Source: Verrucomicrobiales bacterium
GTDB lineage: Bacteria; Verrucomicrobiota; Verrucomicrobiia; Limisphaerales; J093
NCBI GenBank assembly: GCA_024233215.1
Contig: JACKPW010000014.1
Span: 1-64,000, forward strand
DNA length: 64,000 nt
Reading direction: 5' to 3'
This document shows positions 25,899 to 33,952 of this stretch, piece after piece. The translations under genes were made by a program, and so were the position numbers. How positions within the stretch are numbered: the stretch's first letter is position 1; each line of letters starts with the position of its first letter. The notes beneath the pieces were generated by a model, which searched no databases, was not told the origin of the DNA, and saw only the letters and a list, made by a program, of their open reading frames with translations.

Positions 25899-27176
25899 AT
25901 GAAACAACCTCGGTCCTTGCTTGCGTGGGTCGCTTTGGGACTCGCCGTGACGGTGGTTTCCCAAAGTCCCGATTCTCCCTTGAACGTCCGTGATTTCGGG
26001 GCGAAGGGCGACGGCAAGACGGACGACACGACCGCCTTCCAGAAAGCACTCGATGCCGCGGCAGCTGCCGGCGGAGGCGTGGTCCTGGCTCCCCGCGGGA
26101 ACTACCTCTTTGCCGGTTCGTTGAAAGTGCCCTCGGGCGTGACGCTCCGTGGCATCTGGGAATCCGTGCCCGCCCACAACGGCATCCGCGATCGAGGCCT
26201 GCCGAAGCCGACGGATGACGGAACGACGTTCCTGGTGACCGGAGGGGCGGGTGACGAGTCGGCGCCCCCCTTCATCTCGCTGACCCACAACAGCACGTTG
26301 AAGGGCGTGGTGATCGACTACCCAAACCAGAAGCCGGACGACGTTCCCGAGGCCTATCCGTGGGCGATTCACATGAGCGGGAAGAACCCGGCGGTGCTGG
26401 CGGTGGAGTTGCTGAATCCTTACAACGGCATCGACACCACCGGCAGCGAACGCCACCTGATCCGGGATGTCCACGGGCAACCGTTGCGCCGGGGCATCCT
26501 GGTCGACCAGATCTTCGATGTCGGCCGGATCGAGAACGTGCATTTCAACCCTTGGTGGAGCATGCAGCCCAAGCTGTTCCAGTGGCAGATGGACAACGGA
26601 GAGGCGTTCATCTTCGGTCGCACGGACTGGCAGTATGTCCTCAACACGTTCTGTTTCGGCTACCATGTGGGTTACCACTTCATCCAGAGCGAACGCGGCG
26701 TCTGCAACGGCAACTTCCTCGGCATCGGCGCGGATGACTGCCAGACGGCATTGGTCGTGGACCAGTGCGCCCCCTTTGGACTGCTGATCACCAACGGGGA
26801 ATTCGTGAGCTTCCACGGACCCGATCCGACGATGGTGGACGTGAAGGAGACCAACACCGGGAGCGTGCGCTTGGTGAACTGTGCCTTCTGGGGCCCGTGC
26901 AACCAGATCGCGAAGGTGGCGGGCCGGGGAACGGTGGGGTTCAGCGATTGCTCGTTTGTGCAATGGGATCGCAACAAGGAGGGCCGGCATGCGCTCCAGG
27001 CCGTGGGCGGCACGCTGCTCGTGCGCGGCTGCGAGTTTCGCGCACCACGGCCCCAGGTGTCCCTTGGGGAGAACGTGCGTCGGGCTGTGATCTCGGGGAA
27101 CGTCCTTCGTGGGGAGGAGCAGATCCGCAATGGGTCGAAAGGCAGTGTGGTGATCACCGGCAACGCGGCTGACTGA
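25899..27176 (+). CDS. Secreted pectate-lyase-superfamily (right-handed beta-helix) protein
   Basis: A 425-residue exported protein. The selected ATG gives MKQPRSLLAWVALGLAVTVV, a good signal peptide. An earlier in-frame ATG 51 bases upstream does not. After it comes the Pectate_lyase_3 signature NVRDFGAKGDGKTDDTTAFQ (residues about 29-48), then many short beta-helix turns (VRLVNCAFWG, VGFSDCSFVQW, LVRGCEFRAP). The fold is shared by GH28, GH55 and polysaccharide lyases. No diagnostic catalytic motif for one family was recognised, so activity is left open. Isolated on the plus strand between a phosphoesterase gene and a histidine kinase gene. Confidence 0.82.
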   Translation: MKQPRSLLAWVALGLAVTVVSQSPDSPLNVRDFGAKGDGKTDDTTAFQKALDAAAAAGGGVVLAPRGNYLFAGSLKVPSGVTLRGIWESVPAHNGIRDRGLPKPTDDGTTFLVTGGAGDESAPPFISLTHNSTLKGVVIDYPNQKPDDVPEAYPWAIHMSGKNPAVLAVELLNPYNGIDTTGSERHLIRDVHGQPLRRGILVDQIFDVGRIENVHFNPWWSMQPKLFQWQMDNGEAFIFGRTDWQYVLNTFCFGYHVGYHFIQSERGVCNGNFLGIGADDCQTALVVDQCAPFGLLITNGEFVSFHGPDPTMVDVKETNTGSVRLVNCAFWGPCNQIAKVAGRGTVGFSDCSFVQWDRNKEGRHALQAVGGTLLVRGCEFRAPRPQVSLGENVRRAVISGNVLRGEEQIRNGSKGSVVITGNAAD

Positions 27177-27285
27177 AGCTGCTGGGGTCGCGCTGGACCA
27201 GGTTCCGGCCCCCTTCCTCCCGGCGATGTGACCTTGAACCGGAACGAGTTGATAGCGAACCACGACTCAGCACGAATCGATCCGA

Positions 27286-29127
27286 ATGGAAGGACCTTGG
27301 AGGAATGCGCGGCGGATCCGACCCTCGGGGATGAGGCATTGGCGACCGTGGGGGGCGTGCCTGGGGGTGCTGATCGCGTTCGGGCGGGCTGAAGGGGGGG
27401 CGGTTCAAATCCCCAGGCAGGTTCTGGTCGTGTATTCCATGGGGCGCGAGTTCGCCCCATTCAACGAGATGGCGCGGACCTTTCGTGCCGACCTGGCGGA
27501 GCGGTCGGACCGGACGATTGAGTTCCATGAGGCGACCCTGGAGACGGCCCGGTCCATTCAAGGAGCGAATGAGCAGCCTTTGGTGAACTACCTCGAGGGA
27601 ATGTTCACCGACCGTGACCTCGACTTGATCGTGGCGTTGGGAGGACCGGCGACCCTGTTTGTCGAAGCCCACAGGGAGCGTCTGTTCCCCGAGGTCCCCC
27701 TGGTCGCCACGCTGGACGTACGCCGCGTTCAGGAGTCGGTCACCCGGAACGAGGTTGCCGTGGTTCCCCTGCAGTTGGACCCGGCCGGCTTGATCGAGGA
27801 CATCCTGCAGCCACTTCCGGCAACGACCAACGTGCTGGTGGTGCTGGGGGCGAATCCGCTTTCGCGCTACTGGGTGGATGAGTGCAGGCGGGAATTTGCG
27901 AGGTTCACGAACCGGGTCGCATTCACCTATTCCAACGATCTCTCACTCGACGAAATCCGGCAGGCAGTGCAACAACTGCCGCCGAACTCGAGCGTCCTTT
28001 ATGGCGGGCTGGCGATGGATGCCGCCGGTGTGCCCCACGAACAGGAGACGGCGTTGACGGCGCTGCGGGAGGTGTCGAACGCCCCGATGTTTGGCGTCTA
28101 CAACCACCAACTTGGTCTGGGGATTGTCGGGGGAAGACTGGTTTCGATGCAGGCATGGGGAGAGCGGGTCGCCGACGCCGCCTTGCGCGTCATGGACGGC
28201 GAGCCAGCCGGCCGGATCGTGTCCCAGCCCACGGTTCCAGGGAGACCGGCGTACGACTGGCGTGAACTTCAGCGCTGGGGGATTCCACTGGACCGGTTGC
28301 CTCCCGAAGCCGAAATCCTGTTTCGCCCCAGGGGCATGTGGGAACAGCACCGGAAGACCATCCTCAGCGGCGTGGGACTACTGGTCGTTGAAACGTCGCT
28401 CATTGCGGCTTTGATCCTGGAGCTGCGAAGACGGAGGCAGGCGGAGGCCCGGGCGCACGCCTCCGAGAGGGCCGCCCGCGCATTGAGCGGCCGGCTCATC
28501 CACACCCAGGAGGAGGAGAGCCGTCGCATCGCCCGGGATTTGCACGACGACTTCAATCAGCGGCTGGCCCTGCTGTCGGTGGAAATCGACTTGCTGGGCC
28601 GGTCGGTCTCCACCGCGGACGAGGCCGCCAAGCTCCAGCAACTGAGCGGGCACACGCGGGAACTGGCCTCGGACCTCCACCGGCTTGCCTACCGGCTGCA
28701 TCCAGCGAAACTCGATCAGTTGGGGTTGGTGCCGGCGGTGAGCAGCATGTGTCGTGATCTCCAGCAGCATTCAGCACTCAAAGTGCATTTCACGCCGGAG
28801 AACATCCCTGCAGGGCTGCCCGTGGATGTCGCCCGCTGTCTGTTTCGTGTGGCCCAGGAATCGCTGCAAAACGTCATTCGCCACAGCGGGGCGAAGGAGG
28901 CGCGGATCGAACTCACGGGGGAGGAGGGGGGCATTCGCCTGCGAGTCGTCGACGCCGGCTGCGGATTTGACCTCAAGGCAGTCTCCAGTTCCGCCGGTCT
29001 GGGGCTGCTGAGCATGAGAGAACGGGTACGGTTGTCGCAGGGAAGGCTCGAGATCCGCGCGGTTCCCGGCCAGGGCACCCAGGTGGAATTGAGGATTCCG
29101 CTAGACCACGAGGACCGCACTGCATGA
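27286..29127 (+). CDS. Sensor histidine kinase with ABC-binding-protein-like sensor (NarL/DegS type)
   Basis: A 613-residue membrane kinase. After an Arg-rich hydrophobic N-terminus comes a periplasmic domain of about 300 residues resembling ABC substrate-binding proteins (VALGGPATLFVEAHRE, LVVLGANPLSRYWVDECRR, GVYNHQLGLGIVGG). One membrane helix (about 358-378) precedes a HisKA_3 domain with RRIARDLHDDFNQRLALL, placing the phosphorylated His at residue 420. The ATP-binding N box is QESLQNVIRHSGAKEA. A GLGLLSMRERV box follows. It should phosphorylate the LuxR-type regulator whose start overlaps its stop by ATGA. The ligand is unknown. An in-frame ATG at 27331 is an equally good start for export. 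Confidence 0.88.
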   Translation: MEGPWRNARRIRPSGMRHWRPWGACLGVLIAFGRAEGGAVQIPRQVLVVYSMGREFAPFNEMARTFRADLAERSDRTIEFHEATLETARSIQGANEQPLVNYLEGMFTDRDLDLIVALGGPATLFVEAHRERLFPEVPLVATLDVRRVQESVTRNEVAVVPLQLDPAGLIEDILQPLPATTNVLVVLGANPLSRYWVDECRREFARFTNRVAFTYSNDLSLDEIRQAVQQLPPNSSVLYGGLAMDAAGVPHEQETALTALREVSNAPMFGVYNHQLGLGIVGGRLVSMQAWGERVADAALRVMDGEPAGRIVSQPTVPGRPAYDWRELQRWGIPLDRLPPEAEILFRPRGMWEQHRKTILSGVGLLVVETSLIAALILELRRRRQAEARAHASERAARALSGRLIHTQEEESRRIARDLHDDFNQRLALLSVEIDLLGRSVSTADEAAKLQQLSGHTRELASDLHRLAYRLHPAKLDQLGLVPAVSSMCRDLQQHSALKVHFTPENIPAGLPVDVARCLFRVAQESLQNVIRHSGAKEARIELTGEEGGIRLRVVDAGCGFDLKAVSSSAGLGLLSMRERVRLSQGRLEIRAVPGQGTQVELRIPLDHEDRTA

Positions 29128-29771
29128 GCCGCGCGCGCCTGCTGATCGCAGATGACCACGCGATTCTGCTCGACGCGTTCAAACGGCTGCTCGAGCCGGA
29201 ATACGACGTGGTGGGGGTGGTCACGGAGGGCCGTGCGCTCTTGCAGGCGGCGGAAGCGCTGAAGCCCGACGTGATCCTTACCGACATCTCCATGCCGGGG
29301 CTCAACGGTCTGGACGCAGCCGAACACCTGCGGGCGCGTTTACCCGGGGTGAAGGTGATCTTCCTCACGGTCTGCGAGGATCCGGAGGTTGCCGCGGAGG
29401 CGATCCGCCGCGGAGCGGCCGGGTATGTGCTCAAGAAGTCTGCCTCCTCGGAGTTGTTCGAGGGGCTCCGGGAGGTTCTGGCCGGACGAAGGTATGTCAC
29501 TCCGGTGCTTGCCCAGCCCAGCACATCGGTTTTTGTGACGGCGGCGGAGCGTTCCTCTCGGGCGGTCCCGGAATTGAGCCTGCGCCAGCGCGAAGTGCTG
29601 CAGCTCCTGGCGGAGGGCAGATCCATGAAGGAGGCGGCGGACATCCTCGGCGTCACCCCACGCGCGATCGCGTTTCACAAATACGGGATGATCGAGCAAC
29701 TCGGCCTTCGGAACGGCGCCGAACTGATTCAATACGCCGTAGCCCGTCGCATCGTCTCGCCTCGCGGTTGA
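29124..29771 (+). CDS. NarL/LuxR family response regulator
   Basis: A 215-residue two-domain response regulator. The receiver has the acidic pair Asp10-Asp11, the phospho-acceptor Asp54 in ILTDISMPG, the switch residue Thr82 in FLTVCEDP and Lys104/105 in YVLKKS. The C-terminal LuxR-type helix-turn-helix starts at ELSLRQREVLQLLAEGRSM (about 151) and continues with EAADILGVTPRAIAFHK. Its start overlaps the kinase gene stop by four bases, so this is the cognate pair. The likely targets are the adjacent beta-barrel and sulfatase operons, which is an inference from position. Confidence 0.93.
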   Translation: MSRARLLIADDHAILLDAFKRLLEPEYDVVGVVTEGRALLQAAEALKPDVILTDISMPGLNGLDAAEHLRARLPGVKVIFLTVCEDPEVAAEAIRRGAAGYVLKKSASSELFEGLREVLAGRRYVTPVLAQPSTSVFVTAAERSSRAVPELSLRQREVLQLLAEGRSMKEAADILGVTPRAIAFHKYGMIEQLGLRNGAELIQYAVARRIVSPRG

Positions 29772-29848
29772 GGCAGGCCGAACCAGCCCTGTGGATTCGG
29801 TCGGGAAGGGGTGCGCGCGCGACCCGGATGCCGTCGCCGTCTCCCCAC

Positions 29849-29897
29849 CTGTCACTTCTGACAGTAGGCAGCCCGGGCATGGTTGGGGCAAGCTGCC
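29849..29897. other. Two adjacent hairpins between regulator genes
   Basis: CTGTCA (29849-29854) pairs with TGACAG (29859-29864) around a 4-base loop, and GGCAGC (29867-29872) can pair with GCTGCC (29892-29897). They sit in the 153-base gap between the LuxR-type regulator and the lone receiver gene. No T-run follows. They may be an attenuator, an operator or a processing site. Confidence 0.4.
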
Positions 29898-29924
29898 CAT
29901 CGAGTGAGACGTGGCGAGCCAACC

Positions 29925-30353
29925 GTGCGGGTGCTGGTGCTTGACGACCATCCCGGCGTGGTGCGGCACGTGGCCGGCGTGCTCCCCGAGGGATTCGAGG
30001 TTGTGGCGGCGTTGCAGGACGCAGCGGCGCTGCTTGACGCCGTGGAAAGACAGCGACCAGACATCATCCTGCTCGACATCACGCTGCCTTCTGACAGTGG
30101 GATCGGGATCGCGTCCCGGTTGCGAAGCGGCGGTTGTCCGGGGCGGGTGGTGTTCCTTACGGTGCATGATGATGCGGACTACGTGCGGGCCGGCTTTGCG
30201 GCCGGCGGGACCGGTTACGTGGTCAAGGCGCGACTCGCCACGGACTTGGTGCCGGCGCTGGAAGCAGCGTTGGAGGGCCGGCGCTTCGTTTCCCCGGGGT
30301 CCGGCCGGGATGGGCTGGGACACGAGGAACTACTGGAGAACTCTATCCGATGA
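29925..30353 (+). CDS. Stand-alone receiver-domain protein
   Basis: A 142-residue single-domain response regulator. I use the GTG at 29925, which places the conserved first strand VRVLVLDDHPG at the N-terminus as normal. The frame extends upstream only to a TTG. Asp51 in ILLDITLP is the predicted phospho-acceptor, with Thr79 in FLTVHDD and Lys101 in VVKARL completing the set. There is no DNA-binding output domain. It may act as a phosphate sink or by protein interaction for the neighbouring kinase. Its stop overlaps the start of the beta-barrel gene (ATGA). Confidence 0.8.
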   Translation: MRVLVLDDHPGVVRHVAGVLPEGFEVVAALQDAAALLDAVERQRPDIILLDITLPSDSGIGIASRLRSGGCPGRVVFLTVHDDADYVRAGFAAGGTGYVVKARLATDLVPALEAALEGRRFVSPGSGRDGLGHEELLENSIR

Positions 30354-31186
30354 AAGCTGAACCGTTTTCCCCATCGAGATGCGTCGGACGTGGCTTGGCC
30401 GTCCTGTGGTTGACCTGGGCCTCTGCGCTGGCGCAAGACCCGGCCGCTCCTCCACCGAACGACTCGGCGGAGCTTGCGAAGAAGCTGTCCAACCCGGTCG
30501 CTGCGCTCATCAGCGTCCCGCTCCAGAACAACTTTGAATTTGGCGGCGGCCCGAACGACGAGGGATTCCGCTACCTGCTCAACTTCCAACCTGTGGTTCC
30601 CATCACGCTCAATACCAACTGGAACCTTATCTCGCGAACCATCGTCCCGGTCATCCAGCAGAACGACCTGATTGGCACGACCCGTCAGGGCGGCTTGGGG
30701 GACATCGTGCAGAGTGCCTTCTTTTCCCCGAAGCAACCGGGGCCGGGAGGGTTGATCTGGGGGGTGGGACCGGTGTTCCTGTTCCCGAGCGCCACGGATT
30801 CCCTGCTGGGTTCCGAGAAACTCGGCCTGGGCCCCACCGCCGTCTTGTTGAAGCAGGAGCACGGTTGGACCTACGGCGCGTTGGTGAACCAGATCTGGTC
30901 GGTGGCCGGGAATGACAACCGTGACGAGGTCAATGCGACCTTCCTCCAGCCTTTCCTCTCCTACACCACCCCCAAGCAGACGACTTTCACAATCAACAGC
31001 GAGTCCACCTACGACTGGGAGCACGAACAGTGGACGACCCCGGTCAACCTGATGGTGGGGCAGTTGGTGAAAGTGGGCGGAACGCCGGTCCAGTTCCAGG
31101 TCGGCGGCAAGTATTACGTCGCAGGACCGGACGCCGCGCCGGACTGGGGCATCCGGTTCTCCGTCACCCTGCTGTTTCCGAAGTAG
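30350..31186 (+). CDS. Outer-membrane beta-barrel-like protein (MetA-pathway/transporter family)
   Basis: A 278-residue exported protein with a signal peptide ending near LTWASALAQ. The mature part is rich in alternating strands, for example RYLLNFQPVVPIT, NWNLISRTIVPVIQQ, GLIWGVGPVFLFPS, FQVGGKYYVAG, and ends in an aromatic-containing strand, WGIRFSVTLLFPK. This pattern matches the beta-barrel family often annotated as MetA-pathway-of-phenol-degradation or simply transporter. The ligand is unknown. It is translationally coupled to the lone receiver gene and ends 102 bases before the sulfatase gene, so it may be part of the same regulated surface system. Confidence 0.7.
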   Translation: MKAEPFSPSRCVGRGLAVLWLTWASALAQDPAAPPPNDSAELAKKLSNPVAALISVPLQNNFEFGGGPNDEGFRYLLNFQPVVPITLNTNWNLISRTIVPVIQQNDLIGTTRQGGLGDIVQSAFFSPKQPGPGGLIWGVGPVFLFPSATDSLLGSEKLGLGPTAVLLKQEHGWTYGALVNQIWSVAGNDNRDEVNATFLQPFLSYTTPKQTTFTINSESTYDWEHEQWTTPVNLMVGQLVKVGGTPVQFQVGGKYYVAGPDAAPDWGIRFSVTLLFPK

Positions 31187-31288
31187 TGAAGTGAATTTCC
31201 GGGTCTTGCCCGGGAGCGTTTCGTCGCGCCAGGTCCGCAGGCGCGCGAACCCAACTCCAGCGCGGACGAACAAGCCGAAGAAACGACC

Positions 31289-32881
31289 ATGAGACTACGA
31301 GAACGACTCCACCGCCGGATGCGGGGCCTCGCGGCCTGCGCGATGGCGACTGCATTCCTGGTGCCTGCCGCAACCGAAGTGCGGGCGCAGGGCAAGAGAC
31401 CCAACATCCTCGTCATTTGGGGCGACGACATTGGCATCCCCCAGATCAGCGCCTACACCCGGGGGATGATGGGTTACCAGACGCCGAACATCGATCGCAT
31501 CGCCAATGAAGGGATGTTGTTCACCGACTCCTACGCGCAGCAGAGCTGCACCGCGGGCCGCGCCTCCTTCATTCTCGGCATGGAGCCTTTCCGTACCGGG
31601 CTCCTCACCATCGGCATGCCCGGGGACCCGCATGGCATCACCGACTGGATGCCGACAATCGCCGATGCGCTGAAGACGCAGGGTTACGCCACGGGGCAGT
31701 TCGGCAAGAACCACCTTGGGGATCAGGACATTCACCTGCCGACGAAGCACGGCTTCGACGAGTTTTTCGGCAACCTTTATCACCTCAACGCCGAGGAGGA
31801 ACCGGAAGGCTACTTCTATCCGAAAGACCCTGCGTTCAAACAGAAATACGGCCCGCGCGGGGTGATCAAGTCCACGGCCGATGGCAGGATCGAGGACACC
31901 GGCCCGCTCGACACCAAGCGCATGCCGACGGTCGACGAGGAGTTCCTCGCGGCCGCCAAGGACTTCATCCAGCGCCAGACCAAGGCGGACAAGCCGTTCT
32001 TCTGCTGGTTCAACTCCACCCGCATGCACGTCTTCACCCATCTCAAGAAGGAGTCCTACGGCAAGACCGGCAAGGGGATTCACGCCGACGGCATGGTGGA
32101 GCATGACGGCATGGTCGGCGAACTCCTCAACCTGCTGGACCAGCTCAAGATCTCGGACAACACCATTGTTGTCTATTCGACCGACAACGGTGCCGAGCTT
32201 GCGCTCTGGCCCGACGGTGCCATGACGATGTTTCACAGTGAGAAAGGCACCACTTGGGAAGGCGGTTTCCGCGTTCCGATGATGGTCCGGTGGCCCGGCG
32301 TGATCAAACCCGGCACCGTTTCCAACGACATCATTTCGCAGATTGACTGGTTCCCGACCCTGCTTGCCGCGGCGGGGAATCCGAACATCAAGGAACAGCT
32401 GGCCAAGGGCACCACGCTCAATGGCAAGCAGTTCAAGGTGAAGCTCGATGGCTACAACTTCGCGCCCTACTTCCAGGGCCGGGAGAAGAAGGGTCCCCGC
32501 GACCGGATCATGTATTTCGACCAGGGCGGCAACCTGAACGCCATCCGCTGGAACGACTGGAAACTCAGTTTCGCGGTCAACGATGGCAACATCGCCTTCG
32601 GGAGCCGCAAGGTGACTTCCTGGGCCGGGATTACCAACCTCCGCATGGACCCCTATGAAAAGGCCAGCCATGAAGGCGGCAGCTACCTGGACTGGTATGC
32701 CCGACAGATGTGGTTGCTGGTGCCGATCCAGGGCGTGATCAAGGAGTTCTTCGCCGACTTCACGGACTATCCGTACCAGACCGGGGGGTCGCTCAATGCC
32801 TCCGGCATCAACTACGGCATGCTCCAGAAGGAGGACGCGTTGAAGCGTCTCAACGAACTCGAATCGCTCAAGCCCAACTGA
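31289..32881 (+). CDS. Secreted type I arylsulfatase-like sulfatase
   Basis: A 530-residue exported sulfatase. The N-terminus has a twin-Arg-rich n-region and a hydrophobic core (ACAMATAFLVPAAT). RPNILVIWGDDIG is the first metal-binding block. The catalytic motif SCTAGRAS places Cys87 for conversion to formylglycine by a formylglycine-generating enzyme. That enzyme is not encoded in the window. GYATGQFGKNHLGD and the later VYSTDNGAEL supply further active-site residues, and HSEKGTTWEGGFRVP is typical of the family. The substrate sulfate ester is unknown. The gene sits ahead of the MoxR/vWA operon, with a strong hairpin in the 97-base gap. Confidence 0.92.
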   Translation: MRLRERLHRRMRGLAACAMATAFLVPAATEVRAQGKRPNILVIWGDDIGIPQISAYTRGMMGYQTPNIDRIANEGMLFTDSYAQQSCTAGRASFILGMEPFRTGLLTIGMPGDPHGITDWMPTIADALKTQGYATGQFGKNHLGDQDIHLPTKHGFDEFFGNLYHLNAEEEPEGYFYPKDPAFKQKYGPRGVIKSTADGRIEDTGPLDTKRMPTVDEEFLAAAKDFIQRQTKADKPFFCWFNSTRMHVFTHLKKESYGKTGKGIHADGMVEHDGMVGELLNLLDQLKISDNTIVVYSTDNGAELALWPDGAMTMFHSEKGTTWEGGFRVPMMVRWPGVIKPGTVSNDIISQIDWFPTLLAAAGNPNIKEQLAKGTTLNGKQFKVKLDGYNFAPYFQGREKKGPRDRIMYFDQGGNLNAIRWNDWKLSFAVNDGNIAFGSRKVTSWAGITNLRMDPYEKASHEGGSYLDWYARQMWLLVPIQGVIKEFFADFTDYPYQTGGSLNASGINYGMLQKEDALKRLNELESLKPN

Positions 32882-32916
32882 GTCCGGCCGGGGCTTGCCC
32901 CGCTTCTTGAACCATC

Positions 32917-32946
32917 GGGAGGGGGCTTCAAGGGAAGCCCCCTCCC
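32917..32946 (+). terminator. Strong hairpin between sulfatase and MoxR genes
   Basis: A perfect 12-bp stem (32917-32928 with 32935-32946) surrounds a 6-base loop, 36 bases after the sulfatase stop and 33 bases before the moxR start. No T-run follows, so it may be an attenuator or mRNA stabiliser that sets different levels for the sulfatase and the downstream machinery, and not a full stop. Confidence 0.6.
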
Positions 32947-32978
32947 CGCTGGATGTGGACATTTCACCCTTTCGAATC

Positions 32979-33947
32979 ATGACAGCCCTCGACTCGATCC
33001 TCGACCTCAAGCAACGCATCGCCGTGTCGGTTATCGGACAGAACGAGGTTGTGGACCAACTGCTGATCGCCCTGCTGGCCAACGGCCACATCCTGATGGA
33101 AGGCCTGCCGGGACTGGCGAAGACCCGTACGATCAAGACGCTGGCGAAGAACCTCGAAAGTGAGTTCCGGCGCATTCAATTCACCCCGGACCTCCTGCCG
33201 AGCGACATCACCGGGACCGAAATCTACACCGGCGAGGGTTCCGGTGGCACCTTCGTGTTCCAGCAGGGACCGGTGTTCGGCAACCTCATTCTCGCCGACG
33301 AAATCAACCGGGCGCCTGCCAAGGCGCAAGCCGCGTTGCTGGAAGCGATGGAGGAACGTCAAGTCACCGTGGCCGGCAAGACGCACCGGCTTCCCCCGTT
33401 GTTCCTCGTGCTCGCCACCCAGAACCCGATCGAGCAGGAAGGCACCTATCCGCTGCCCGAGGCACAGATGGACCGCTTTCTCCTCCACGTCTTCGTCGGG
33501 TACTCGAACGATGACGACGAGCGGAAGATCCTCCGCCTGGTGCGCGGTGAGGATGGGGGCACCGTGGCTTCCGAAGACGGGAAGATCCCCGCCCAGGCCG
33601 TGCTTGATGCCCGCGCGGAAGTGCTCGCAGTGCAAGTGTCCGAAGGGGTGGAGCGCTACATGGTTTCCCTGATCGCCGCCACCCGCCGCCCCGCGGACTA
33701 CCAGGAATCAAAACTCGCAGAGTGGATCAGGGTCGGCGCCAGCCCTCGCGGCACGCTGGCTCTGGACCGTGCCGCCCGGGCCAAAGCCTGGCTCGACGGC
33801 CGCGACACCGTCACGCCGAAGGATGTGCAGGCCGTTGCGCACGCCTGCCTGCGCCACCGTCTCATCCTCGGCTACGAGGCCGAGGCAGCCGGCACCACCA
33901 AGGACGCCGTTTTGGACGAGGTTCTCAAGCAGGTCGCCGTGCCTTGA
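32979..33947 (+). CDS. MoxR family AAA+ ATPase
   Basis: A 322-residue cytoplasmic AAA+ protein of the MoxR family. Walker A is GLPGLAKT (42-49), Walker B LILADE (103-108), and the sensor and arginine-finger regions include LVLATQNPIEQEGTYPLPEA and MDRF. The start chosen, MTALDSIL, fits family N-termini. An upstream in-frame start would add 28 odd residues. MoxR ATPases work with vWA-domain partners as maturation chaperones that insert cofactors or metals or remodel client proteins. The next genes encode exactly such partners: DUF58 begins 5 bases later. The client here is unknown. Confidence 0.93.
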   Translation: MTALDSILDLKQRIAVSVIGQNEVVDQLLIALLANGHILMEGLPGLAKTRTIKTLAKNLESEFRRIQFTPDLLPSDITGTEIYTGEGSGGTFVFQQGPVFGNLILADEINRAPAKAQAALLEAMEERQVTVAGKTHRLPPLFLVLATQNPIEQEGTYPLPEAQMDRFLLHVFVGYSNDDDERKILRLVRGEDGGTVASEDGKIPAQAVLDARAEVLAVQVSEGVERYMVSLIAATRRPADYQESKLAEWIRVGASPRGTLALDRAARAKAWLDGRDTVTPKDVQAVAHACLRHRLILGYEAEAAGTTKDAVLDEVLKQVAVP

Positions 33948-33952
33948 CCGCC

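Noticed and set aside
24666..27263. 865-codon minus-strand open frame
   Set aside because: Runs antisense across the phosphoesterase and beta-helix genes. Composition is typical of a shadow frame.
31295..33175. 626-codon minus-strand open frame
   Set aside because: Antisense to the sulfatase and the start of moxR. No domain or ribosome site seen.
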